The translations under genes were made by a program, and so were the position numbers. 8,162 nucleotides of DNA from an uncultured delta proteobacterium (GTDB lineage Bacteria > Myxococcota_A > Polyangia > Polyangiales > Ga0077539). The stretch covers positions 1 through 8,162 of the forward strand of contig CAISKJ010001409.1 in NCBI GenBank assembly GCA_903885885.1, written 5' to 3'. Under the pieces are notes generated by a model. That model saw nothing but the letters and a program-made list of their open reading frames with translations, was not told where the DNA came from and did no database searches. Within the stretch, counting starts at the first letter, position 1, and each line of letters opens with the position of its first letter. Of this stretch, positions 1-6,806 are shown in pieces.

Positions 1-1622
1 AGGCCGCGACGGCGCGGGCGTGCTCGCTCTCGCGGCGCATCACCGACCCGAGCTGGTCGCCCGACGGCGGCGCGCTGGTGGCCTTCAACCCCGAGCGCAC
101 CTACGAGCCCACGGGCGAGCCGTTCTTTCTCACCTTCGCCCGCGGCGCGACGGTGGCCGACCGTCAGGCGAGCGTGGCGCCGTACCTCCCGCAGCACCAG
201 GGCGTCGCCGCCCTCGACCGCGACGGTTCGTTGCGCACGCTCATCGAGCCCGCCGCGGGGCGCATGCTCCGCTGGCCCGTGTGGGTCGGGCGGCGCGACG
301 CGCCGCGCGAGATGCGCACGGCCACCGACGAGTCGGTGCGCTGGGCCGACCTGCACCTCGCCGACGCGCGCGTGTGGATGTCGTTCGAAGAGAACACCAA
401 CGGCGCCGGCAGCAAGATCGTCAACTACACGCGCCTCGCCGAGATGACCTCGCTGCGCGTGCTGCGAAAGATCTCGTCGCCCAACGCGTGCATCCTCGAC
501 ACGCCGTACCTGCGCATGTCGATGGGGCAGGCCGACGGGTTTCACCCGAGTGCCCTCGGCATGATCGACGCGACGGGCTACGAGCAGCTCGTGCTGCCCG
601 AGGCGCAAGGCGGCACGGCGAGCGGCGACGCGCCGCTGCGGGCCGACGGGTCCGTGGCCGTGCGCGTCCCCGCGGGCGACCTCTTGCTCTTTCAGGGCAT
701 CGACGCGCGCGGGCGCGTGGTGGGGCAGCATCGGCGCGTGTTCGCGATGCCGCCGGGGTGGCGCGTCGACACGTCGGTGCGCCGCGCGCAGTATCAGACG
801 CAGTGCGCGCGGTGCCACGGCGCCATCGCCGCGAGCGAGTCCTTCGCCGCCTCGCAAGACCTCGAGCACCTGCCCGCCGAGATGGGCTTCGACACCGAGG
901 CCGCGCGGCTCCCGTACGTTGATTTCACCGCGCCCGCGGTGGTCGCGCGCGAGCTCACCTTCTTGCGCGCGGTGCGTCCGCTCCTCGACGCGCGCTGCGT
1001 GCGATGCCACGCGGGCGAGAGCCCCGCCGGGGGCCTGAGCCTGCAGCCCGACGCCTCGCCGACGGGCAATGTGCCGAGCGCCCAGTGGCTCGCCGACGGC
1101 GCCGCCAACGCAGCGTACGTCACGTTTCTGCGCGCGCGCCTCGGCGAGGCGGGGCTGCGTCCGAGCCCCAACGCGACGGTCACGTGGTCGTGGCTCTTTC
1201 AGATCGACGACCCGCCGTACCGCGCGCGCTACGCGACGGAGATCGCGGCGGACCGCCCCCTCGGCGCGATGGCCCCGTGGGACAACGGCTACCGCAACCT
1301 CTTTCGCCGCAGCCCGCTGGGGTGGGTGTACCTCAACACCACCGACGGGATGGTGACCTACGGCCGCGTGACGGGGCAGCGCGGCAACGGCGCGCGGAGC
1401 TACCTCATGGAGGTGCTCACCGGCCTCGACCACGACGCGCGGCGCACCTACGCGGGCACCTTCGATCACCGCGGCCTCCTCGACGATCGCGAGCTGCGAC
1501 TCCTCTACGCGGTGATGGACGTGGGCCTTCCCTTCATGGCCCGCTGCGAGGACCGTAGCGTGCCCGAGGGGCCCAACGCCGGTCGCCCCTGGGGCGAGCC
1601 CGTGTCCACCCGCGCGCCCTGA
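1..1622 (+). CDS. HzsA-like multihaem cytochrome-type protein, 5'-truncated
   Basis: The reading frame is open from the left edge (first full codon at base 3) to TGA at 1620-1622, giving 539 residues of a longer protein. An internal GTG at 78 is not the likely start, because conserved-looking sequence (WSPDGGALVAF, bases 54-86) runs through it. That segment resembles a TolB/WD40-like propeller blade. Further on, ADGSVAVRVPAGD followed by a MPPGW turn and then CARCH (bases 804-818) resembles the hydrazine synthase alpha-subunit-like arrangement. A second haem motif, CVRCH (996-1010), sits in an RPLLDARCVRCHAG context as in planctomycete-type cytochrome domains. Two covalently bound c-haems and an extracytoplasmic location are inferred; the signal peptide would lie outside the window. 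It is probably an electron-transfer protein of unknown substrate. True hydrazine synthesis is not implied. The family call is from remembered motif order only; the haem motifs themselves are certain. Confidence 0.75.
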   Translation, partial: AATARACSLSRRITDPSWSPDGGALVAFNPERTYEPTGEPFFLTFARGATVADRQASVAPYLPQHQGVAALDRDGSLRTLIEPAAGRMLRWPVWVGRRDAPREMRTATDESVRWADLHLADARVWMSFEENTNGAGSKIVNYTRLAEMTSLRVLRKISSPNACILDTPYLRMSMGQADGFHPSALGMIDATGYEQLVLPEAQGGTASGDAPLRADGSVAVRVPAGDLLLFQGIDARGRVVGQHRRVFAMPPGWRVDTSVRRAQYQTQCARCHGAIAASESFAASQDLEHLPAEMGFDTEAARLPYVDFTAPAVVARELTFLRAVRPLLDARCVRCHAGESPAGGLSLQPDASPTGNVPSAQWLADGAANAAYVTFLRARLGEAGLRPSPNATVTWSWLFQIDDPPYRARYATEIAADRPLGAMAPWDNGYRNLFRRSPLGWVYLNTTDGMVTYGRVTGQRGNGARSYLMEVLTGLDHDARRTYAGTFDHRGLLDDRELRLLYAVMDVGLPFMARCEDRSVPEGPNAGRPWGEPVSTRAP

Positions 1623-1628
1623 GAAGAG
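1621..1628 (+). promoter_or_regulatory. Ribosome binding site of the YigZ-family gene
   Basis: The purine run GAGAAGAG overlaps the TGA stop of the upstream gene and lies three bases before the ATG at 1632. Spacing is short, but the overlap with the preceding stop suggests translational coupling. It supports 1632 as the start. Confidence 0.45.
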
Positions 1629-1631
1629 CCG

Positions 1632-2258
1632 ATGAATGAGAGGCGCTACCACGTACCCGCCGCGCAGCACCGCATCGAGCAGGAGGTCGACCGGAGCCGC
1701 TTCATCACCACGCTCGTGCGCGCGCCCACCGTCGAAGACGCGAAGGCCTTCATCGCGCGGATGCGGGCGGAGTTTCCCGACGCGACGCACAACTGCTGGG
1801 CCTACGTGGTGGGGCCTCCGGGCTCGACCGCTGCCATCGGCATGAGCGACGACGGCGAGCCGCACGGCACCGCGGGCCGCCCCATGCTCAACGCGCTCCT
1901 CCACGCGCCGGTGGGCGACGTGGCCGCCGTGGTGACGCGCTACTTCGGCGGAACGCTGTTGGGCAAAGGCGGCCTCGTTCGGGCCTACACGGGCGGCGTG
2001 GTCGAGGCCCTCGCGTCGCTGCCCACCGTCGAGCGCGTGCGCAAGGCGCGGGTGGCCATCGAGGCCGAGTACGCCCACGTCGATGTGCTCCGCCGCACGC
2101 TGCCCGCCTTCGACGCGGTGGTGCTCGCCGAAGACTTCTCGGCCACCGTGGGCTACCGCGTCGAGCTCCCCGTGACGCGCGTGGAGGGGCTGCGCCGCGC
2201 GCTCCTCGACGCGACTTCGGGCGATGTGCTCTTCGAAGGGGTCGACGAAGACGGCTGA
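1632..2258 (+). CDS. yigZ: YigZ/IMPACT family protein (UPF0029 plus DUF1949)
   Basis: This is a 208-residue protein, close to the usual length of about 200 for bacterial YigZ. The N-terminal UPF0029/IMPACT domain covers roughly residues 15-130. It carries the family's signature segments: HNCWAYVVG (53-61), DDGEPHGTAG (73-82), RYFGGTLLGKGG (103-114) and LVRAY (115-119). The remaining part (about 140-200) fits the DUF1949 ferredoxin-like domain. The eukaryotic relative IMPACT binds GCN1 and restrains GCN2. The bacterial role is not settled, although nucleic-acid or ribosome association has been suggested. It starts nine bases after the cytochrome gene, with a purine-rich site overlapping that gene's stop, so the two are probably cotranscribed; no functional link is evident. 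The family assignment is secure; any specific function would be a guess. Confidence 0.95.
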   Translation: MNERRYHVPAAQHRIEQEVDRSRFITTLVRAPTVEDAKAFIARMRAEFPDATHNCWAYVVGPPGSTAAIGMSDDGEPHGTAGRPMLNALLHAPVGDVAAVVTRYFGGTLLGKGGLVRAYTGGVVEALASLPTVERVRKARVAIEAEYAHVDVLRRTLPAFDAVVLAEDFSATVGYRVELPVTRVEGLRRALLDATSGDVLFEGVDEDG

Positions 2259-2259
2259 G

Positions 2260-2280
2260 GGTGCGATAGGGTCGCGCACC
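2260..2280 (+). promoter_or_regulatory. Inverted repeat with -10-like hexamer abutting a GTG start
   Basis: Perfect six-base arms GGTGCG (2260-2265) and CGCACC (2275-2280) enclose TAGGGT (2267-2272), a TAnnnT -10-like hexamer. The right arm touches the GTG at 2281. This could be a leaderless promoter with an operator, an RNA hairpin, or chance in GC-rich sequence. No good -35 element is visible. Confidence 0.3.
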
Positions 2281-2799
2281 GTGCGCTGGAAGACCGAGAA
2301 CCTCATCGACGCCCACCCCGACGCGCTCTTCGAAGCCGCGCTCGACGAGTCCACGCTGCGCCTCGTGCCGCAGTACATGCCCCTCGTGGCGTCGGCCACG
2401 CGCGTCGAGCGCACCGACCTCGGCGGCGGCAGGGTGCTCGTCGTCGACCGCTACGAGCCCGCCTTCGACCCGCCGCCCTTCGCGCGCGGTGTCACCCGTG
2501 ACATGCTGGGGTGGGACCTTCGTCTCACATGGTCGCTCGCCGACCGCGCCGCCGACTTCGTCATCGACCCCCACGTGCGCCCGGAGTGGAAGCGCTACGC
2601 CGACGTGCGCGGCTCCTATCGCATCGAGGCCCGCGGCGAGCGCGCCGCGCGCGTGCTCGAAGGCTCCCTCGAGATTCGCGTGACCCTGGTGGGCCTCGTG
2701 GCCGAGCGCTTCGCCGTGTCACAGCTTCGACAGCAGTTCGACGGCGAGGCGCGGCTCCTCGAGGCCTGCGCGCGGGGCCGTCGACAGGGCGCGCCCTGA
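2281..2799 (+). CDS. SRPBCC/DUF2505-like small protein
   Basis: This is a 172-residue soluble protein from GTG 2281. The frame also allows an ATG at 2224, but that would overlap the YigZ gene by 35 bases. The chosen start leaves a natural opening strand and helix (RWKTENLIDAHPDALFEAAL). The order of segments fits the START/SRPBCC fold. After the opening there are alternating strands, including RVLVVDRYEP and DLRLTWSLAD. Next comes GSLEIRVTLVGLVAER, and then a long C-terminal helix (about residues 138-165) with acidic and basic faces. The pattern of a strand ending in V-T-L-V-G followed by the terminal helix recalls DUF2505, a family of unknown function. Such folds often bind hydrophobic ligands. 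It lies 22 bases after YigZ and 22 before the FAD oxidoreductase, so a role in carrying or shaping that enzyme's lipid substrate is possible but unproven. There are no membrane segments or signal peptide. Confidence 0.65.
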   Translation: MRWKTENLIDAHPDALFEAALDESTLRLVPQYMPLVASATRVERTDLGGGRVLVVDRYEPAFDPPPFARGVTRDMLGWDLRLTWSLADRAADFVIDPHVRPEWKRYADVRGSYRIEARGERAARVLEGSLEIRVTLVGLVAERFAVSQLRQQFDGEARLLEACARGRRQGAP

Positions 2800-2811
2800 G
2801 GTGCTAGCACC
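2800..2811 (+). promoter_or_regulatory. Perfect 12-bp palindrome containing an extended -10-like element
   Basis: GGTGCTAGCACC is a perfect palindrome starting one base after the upstream TGA. It contains TGCTAGCAC, which fits an extended -10 shape (TGnTAnnn), although the last hexamer base is C rather than T. The hexamer ends 11 bases before ATG 2822. It may be an internal promoter or operator for the oxidoreductase-P450 pair. Confidence 0.35.
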
Positions 2812-2821
2812 CCCGCCCACG

Positions 2822-4381
2822 ATGAAGATCCTGGGCATGGTGGGGGCAGTCGGCGAGGCGATTCTCGGGGCCGCGCGCGGCGGCATCGCGCAGCGCATGG
2901 GCGGGTACAAGCACCCGGTGCACCGCGACGACGCGTCGCTGCCGATGCGCCCGACGGGCGAGGGGGCGCGCGTCGCGGTGGTGGGCGGCGGCATCGCGGG
3001 CCTCTCCGCAGCGACGACGCTCGCCTCGCGCGGGCTGCGCGTGACGCTCCTCGAGCGAGAGACGTACCTCGGCGGCAAGGCGGGCGCGTGGGAGGTCGAC
3101 GTCGACGGCGAGAAGCAGCGCGTCGACCACGGGTTTCACGCCTTCTTTCGGCACTACTACAACCTCCGCGCGATGCTCGATCGCGTGGGGGTTTCGAAGC
3201 ACCTCACGCCCATCGACAGCTACCAGATCCTGCGCCGAGACCTGTCGCGCATCGTGATCCGCGACGTCGAGACGACGCCGCTCCTCAACCTCCTCGGGCT
3301 CGTAAAAACCGGGGTGTACAGCGCGCGCGACCTGCTGCTCAGCAAGCGCATGTACAAGCTCGATCCGTTTCTGCGCTACGACGAGGCGCGCACCTTCGCC
3401 GACTGGGATCACGTCGCGTACGACGACTTCGCGCGCGACGTCGACCTCCCGCCGGACCTGCGCCTGGTGTTCAACACCTTCGCGCGCGCCTTCTTCGCCG
3501 AGGGCAACCGGCTCTCGGTCGCCGCGCTCGTGCGCGCGTTTCACTTCTATTACCTCTCGAACGACGGCGGGCTCCTCTACGACTACCTCGACGACGACTA
3601 CGAGACGGCCTTCGCGACCCCCGCGCGGCAGTGGCTCGAGGCGCACGGCGCGCGGGTCGTCGCCGGCGCGGCGGTCACCGCCGTCGAGCCCGCCGAGGGC
3701 GACGGCCGCTGGCGCGTCGCGGGCGAAGACTACGACCACGTCGTGCTCGCGTGCGATGTGGTCGGCGCCCGCAAGATCGTCGCGGCCTCGACCGCGCTGT
3801 GCGCGCGGCACCCCGCGTTCGCGGCGCAGATCTCGCGGCAGCGCAACTCGCAGCGCTACGCCATCTTGCGCGTCTGGATCGAGCGCGACGCGGGCCTCGA
3901 CCTCCCCGTGTTCGTCATCACCGAGCGCCTGAGCACCCTCGACGCGATCACCTTCACGCACCGCGTGGTGCCCGCCGCGCGCGACTGGGCGGCGAAGCGC
4001 AACGGCGGCGTGTACGAGCTCCACTCGTACGCAGTGCCCGACGACCTGCCCGACAACGCCGCGATCCGCGACGCGCTGATGCGCGAGTTCGAGCACTACC
4101 TCCCCGCCCTGCGCGGAGCGCGCGTGGTGCACGAGTATCTGCACGTCCGCGACGATTTCGCGGCCTTTCACGTGGGCCTCCACGCCGACCGGGCCACCGT
4201 CGACACGGGCGTCGAGGGGCTCTCGGTCGCGGGCGACTGGGTGCGCCTGCCGTTCCCCGCGACGCTCATGGAGGCGGCGTGCGCGGCGGGGCTCCTCGCG
4301 GCCAACGGCGTGCTTGCGGCGTCGGGCCTTCGTGAAGAGCCCGTGTACGCTGTACCCTCCCGCGGCCTCCTGGCGCGCTGA
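2822..4381 (+). CDS. Carotenoid desaturase-type FAD-dependent oxidoreductase (CrtU/CruE-like)
   Basis: This is a 519-residue protein from ATG 2822. GTG 2801 is also in frame but lies inside a palindrome immediately after the previous stop. The FAD-binding Rossmann motif is VAVVGGGIAGLSAA (residues 51-64), with the ribose-binding acid at E78 and GGKAGAW at 84-90. HGFHAFFRHYYNLR (103-116) and FHFYYLSN (240-247) followed by GGLLYDYLDDD recall the aromatic-carotenoid desaturase/methyltransferases CrtU and CruE, which are of similar length. The C-terminal FAD contact is VAGDWVRLPFP (G471, D472). Known relatives oxidise hydrophobic polyenes at the membrane; isorenieratene-type ring aromatisation is the CrtU reaction. 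The window has no crtI, crtB or crtY to confirm a carotenoid pathway. A 48-residue N-terminal extension precedes the Rossmann fold and is unexplained. The following P450 gene is 28 bases away. I am sure of the FAD oxidoreductase call and moderately sure of the CrtU-like subfamily; the substrate is unknown. Confidence 0.85.
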   Translation: MKILGMVGAVGEAILGAARGGIAQRMGGYKHPVHRDDASLPMRPTGEGARVAVVGGGIAGLSAATTLASRGLRVTLLERETYLGGKAGAWEVDVDGEKQRVDHGFHAFFRHYYNLRAMLDRVGVSKHLTPIDSYQILRRDLSRIVIRDVETTPLLNLLGLVKTGVYSARDLLLSKRMYKLDPFLRYDEARTFADWDHVAYDDFARDVDLPPDLRLVFNTFARAFFAEGNRLSVAALVRAFHFYYLSNDGGLLYDYLDDDYETAFATPARQWLEAHGARVVAGAAVTAVEPAEGDGRWRVAGEDYDHVVLACDVVGARKIVAASTALCARHPAFAAQISRQRNSQRYAILRVWIERDAGLDLPVFVITERLSTLDAITFTHRVVPAARDWAAKRNGGVYELHSYAVPDDLPDNAAIRDALMREFEHYLPALRGARVVHEYLHVRDDFAAFHVGLHADRATVDTGVEGLSVAGDWVRLPFPATLMEAACAAGLLAANGVLAASGLREEPVYAVPSRGLLAR

Positions 4382-4409
4382 GCCTCGCGCGCAGAAAGTC
4401 ACATCGCCC

Positions 4410-5771
4410 ATGCAGCCCCCGCGCGTCGTCGGCCACGTTCCTCTCGTTGGCAACCTCTACGCGATGCGCAACGCGCCCATCGACACGATCATGCGCACGC
4501 TGCGCGAGCGGGGTGACCTCACGCGCGCCGAGTTTCCGGGCGTCGCGGGGTACTTTCTGTTTCACCCCGACCACGTGCGCGCCGTGCTGGTCGACCACGC
4601 CAGGCACGTGAGCAAAGACACGCCGGGCTTCGTGGCGCTGCGGCTCCTCCTCGGCAACGGGCTCGTCACGAGCGACGGGGCCTTCTGGCTCCGCCAGCGG
4701 CGCATCGCGCAGCCGGCGTTTCACCGCGCGAAGATCTTCGCCCTCGGCGCGCGCATGGTGGCCCTCGCCGAGCGCACCGCGGGCGAGTGGGAGTCGGCCG
4801 CGCGCGCGGGCTCCACCGTCGACGTGGCCGAGTCGATGATGCGCCTCACGCTGCGCATCGTCGCCGACACCATGCTCGGCGCCGACGTCGACCGCGACGC
4901 CGCGGGCGTCGGGCAGGCCATCGGGCACCTCCTCCACGACCTCAACGACCGCATCGTGCGGCCGTGGCTGCCCCCGGTGTCGTGGCCCACGCTGCGAAAC
5001 AAGCGCTTTCGTGAGGCGAAAGACACCGTGGCGCGCGTCGTCGACGACGCCATCGCCACGAAGCGCCGCAGCCCCGACGCGCCGGGCGGAGAGTTTCTCC
5101 GCATGCTCATCGACGCGCGCGACGAAGAGTCCGGCGAGGCCATGACCGACCAGCAGCTCCGCGACGAAGTGGTCACCATCTTCGGCGCCGGCCACGAGAC
5201 CACCGCCAACCTCCTCGCGTGGACGTGGTCGTGGCTCTCGCGCGCCCCCCATGTGCGCCGCGCGCTGCGCGCCGAGCTCGACGCCGTGCTCGGCGACCGC
5301 GCGGCCACCGCCGACGACTACCCGCGCCTGCCGTACACGCGCATGGTGCTCAGCGAGGCGCTGCGCCTGTCGCCGCCCGTGTGGTTCATCTCGCGCCGTC
5401 TAGAGGCGCCCCTGCGCGTCGGCGCGCACACCCTCCAGAGCGGCGCGCTCGTGTTTCTCTCGCCCTACGCCACGCAGCGCCACCCCGCGTTCTGGGAGAA
5501 CCCCGAGGGCTTCGACCCCGAGCGCTTCGCCGAAGGCGCCAGCGCGCAACGGCCCACGCTCGCGTACTTTCCCTTCGGGGCGGGTCCGCGCAAGTGCATC
5601 GGCGAGACCTTCGCGCTCGTCGAGGCCACGCTCATTCTCGCGACCCTCGCACGGCGCTTCGAGCCCGACCTGCTCCCGGGCCACGTGCCCGTGGCCGAGC
5701 CGGTGATCACCCTCCGGCCCCGCGGCGGCCTCCCCATGCGCATGCGCGCGGTCGGCGCGCGATCGGCCTGA
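4410..5771 (+). CDS. Cytochrome P450
   Basis: This is a 453-residue P450. The frame is open upstream to a TTG at 4314, but ATG 4410 follows the previous stop by 28 bases and begins directly at the proline-rich PPRVVGHVPLVGN hinge. All hallmarks are present: helix C WLRQR (W93, R97), I-helix oxygen-activation motif AGHETT (260-265), K-helix ExxR (E316 to R319), FDPERF meander, and the haem loop FGAGPRKCIG with the axial thiolate C396. There is no N-terminal membrane anchor, so the enzyme should be cytosolic and need separate redox partners. No ferredoxin or reductase gene is in the window. The upstream neighbour is a carotenoid-type desaturase. Carotenoid-hydroxylating P450s exist (CYP175A1 of Thermus, plant CYP97), so hydroxylation of a carotenoid ring is a reasonable hypothesis. 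Fatty-acid or steroid-like substrates cannot be excluded. A weak AGAAAG lies 11 bases before the start. Confidence 0.97.
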   Translation: MQPPRVVGHVPLVGNLYAMRNAPIDTIMRTLRERGDLTRAEFPGVAGYFLFHPDHVRAVLVDHARHVSKDTPGFVALRLLLGNGLVTSDGAFWLRQRRIAQPAFHRAKIFALGARMVALAERTAGEWESAARAGSTVDVAESMMRLTLRIVADTMLGADVDRDAAGVGQAIGHLLHDLNDRIVRPWLPPVSWPTLRNKRFREAKDTVARVVDDAIATKRRSPDAPGGEFLRMLIDARDEESGEAMTDQQLRDEVVTIFGAGHETTANLLAWTWSWLSRAPHVRRALRAELDAVLGDRAATADDYPRLPYTRMVLSEALRLSPPVWFISRRLEAPLRVGAHTLQSGALVFLSPYATQRHPAFWENPEGFDPERFAEGASAQRPTLAYFPFGAGPRKCIGETFALVEATLILATLARRFEPDLLPGHVPVAEPVITLRPRGGLPMRMRAVGARSA

Positions 5772-5801
5772 TCGAAGCTTCCCGGCGGGTACGGCTTGCG
5801 T

Positions 5802-5807
5802 TACGGT
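5802..5807 (+). promoter_or_regulatory. -10-like hexamer TACGGT before a non-SD start
   Basis: TACGGT matches TAnnnT and ends ten bases before ATG 5818, in the largest gap of the window (46 bases). No Shine-Dalgarno precedes that ATG; the intervening bases are pyrimidine-rich. TTCCCG at 5779-5784 is 17 bases upstream but a poor -35. This is a possible promoter for the signalling pair giving a very short leader. Confidence 0.25.
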
Positions 5808-5817
5808 GCTTCCCTCC

Positions 5818-6786
5818 ATGCGGCGCGCACCTCGTTGGCCCCTCGTTCTCGTCGCGCTGTGCGCGTCTCGCCTCTCGCTCGCGCAGCCCGCGCCCGACGT
5901 AAACGCCGCCGCCGCGGCGTTTCAAGAGGCCCAGCAGGCTCAGCTCGTGCGCGACTACGCCCGCGCCGCCGAGCTCTTCGAACTCGCCGACCGCGCCGCG
6001 CCGTCGCCCGCCGCGCTCCGCAGCGCCGTGCGCAATCACCAGGCCGCGGGCCACAGCGCGCGCGCGGCCTCGTTGGCGATGCTCGCGCGCGACCGCGACG
6101 CCGCCGACGCGCAGAGCGCCCAGCTCGCCGCGGCGGTGCTCGCCGAGTTCGCGCCGCGGCTCACGCTGCTCCGCGTCCGCTGCGCGCCCGCGTGTGGCCT
6201 CAGCCTCGACCAACGCGCCCTCTCGGGCGACCGGCGCGAGCTGAGCGCGTTCTTCGCCGACCCCGGCACGCACGCGCTCGACGCGACCTTCGAAGGCCGC
6301 CCGGGCCTGCACCGCGACGTCGAAGGCACCGCCGGCGCCACGGTCGAACTCGCGCTCGACGCGCCCGAAGCGCCGCCTCCTCCGCCGCCTCCGCCTCCTC
6401 CTCCGCCGCCTCCCGTCGTTGTGGTCGCGCCGCCTCCGCCGTCGCCTCCGCCGCCCGCCACGCGGCCGCTCAGCCCGGTGGTGATCGCGGTCGGGGCAGG
6501 GGCCACGGCCGTGGCCGCGGGGGCGCTCCTCTGGTCGGGCCTCGACACGCTGAGCGCGCGCGACGCGTACGTCGCTGCGCCCACCGAGGCGGGCTACAAC
6601 GACGGCACGGGGCGCGAGCTGCGCACCAACGCGCTCGTCGGCGTGACGGCGGCCCTCGGCGTCGCCACGGTCGTGGGTGCGGTCTTCTTCACCGAGTGGT
6701 CGGGGCGTCGCGCGCCGCCCGCGGTGAGCTTCGGCGCGGGGCCCCTGTCTGGTGGCGCCCACGCCTCGTTGATAGCTTCGTTCTGA
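5818..6786 (+). CDS. Exported TPR/PEGA-like protein with polyproline linker
   Basis: This is a 322-residue protein from ATG 5818. GTG 5806 is in frame, but ATG gives a compact signal peptide: RR, a hydrophobic core (9-16), and likely cleavage after A22 before QPAP. C15 lies in the core without a good lipobox. Residues about 30-95 are Ala-rich paired helices resembling TPR repeats (FQEAQQAQLVRDYARAAELF). Residues about 110-180 contain RCAPACGLSLD and a PGTHALDATFEG turn, similar to PEGA-type surface domains. A run of 14 prolines (186-199) and a second PPPPSPPPP stretch form a linker. Hydrophobic segments lie at 221-241 and 272-291, and the protein ends in Phe after a short GGAHASLIASF strand. 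The kinase gene starts 20 bases downstream, and such pairs are common in Myxococcota. Function is unknown; a sensor, scaffold or cell-envelope partner of the kinase is inferred. Confidence 0.85.
   Translation: MRRAPRWPLVLVALCASRLSLAQPAPDVNAAAAAFQEAQQAQLVRDYARAAELFELADRAAPSPAALRSAVRNHQAAGHSARAASLAMLARDRDAADAQSAQLAAAVLAEFAPRLTLLRVRCAPACGLSLDQRALSGDRRELSAFFADPGTHALDATFEGRPGLHRDVEGTAGATVELALDAPEAPPPPPPPPPPPPPPVVVVAPPPPSPPPPATRPLSPVVIAVGAGATAVAAGALLWSGLDTLSARDAYVAAPTEAGYNDGTGRELRTNALVGVTAALGVATVVGAVFFTEWSGRRAPPAVSFGAGPLSGGAHASLIASF
6373..6456 (+). repeat. Low-complexity CCN repeat encoding polyproline
   Basis: Fourteen consecutive proline codons (6373-6414) are followed, after a short valine-rich break, by PPPPSPPPP (6430-6456). 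In the first run the codons are seven CCT, six CCG and one CCC. CCT is otherwise almost unused in the window, so the run is an interspersed CCT/CCG repeat rather than a homopolymer. Such tracts normally need EF-P for translation and are prone to length variation. Confidence 0.9.
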
Positions 6787-6788
6787 GA

Positions 6789-6799
6789 GGGAGTGAAGG
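6789..6799 (+). promoter_or_regulatory. Ribosome binding site of the Ser/Thr kinase gene
   Basis: The purine run GGGAGTGAAGG contains GAAGG ending seven bases before ATG 6807. It is the clearest Shine-Dalgarno in the window and fixes the kinase start. It lies just after the stop of the upstream gene, consistent with coupled expression. Confidence 0.6.
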
Positions 6800-6806
6800 T
6801 CGACCC

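Noticed and set aside
20..922. 300-codon + strand frame overlapping the cytochrome gene
   Set aside because: The translation is extremely Arg/Ala-rich with no domains, while the overlapping frame has haem motifs and obeys the Phe codon pattern.
1..1622. Interpretation of the first gene as true hydrazine synthase
   Set aside because: No partner subunits are visible, the host looks myxobacterial, and the resemblance is to the wider HzsA-like family only.
4346..4358. TACGCT and TACCCT as promoter hexamers for the P450
   Set aside because: They lie inside the end of the upstream coding region, more than 50 bases before the start, without a matching -35; probably coincidence.
4314..4409. Upstream TTG start for the P450 adding 32 residues
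   Set aside because: It would overlap the FAD oxidoreductase by 68 bases, and the added residues do not resemble a P450 N-terminus or anchor.
2804..4453. Very long open frame (549 codons) on the minus strand opposite the FAD oxidoreductase
   Set aside because: It mirrors the GC-rich codon phase of the real gene, has Arg/Val/Glu-rich low-complexity sequence and no recognisable domain.
5755..5775. Possible terminator after the P450 (CGATC and GATCG arms)
   Set aside because: The arms are only five bases, with no T-run following; too weak to call.
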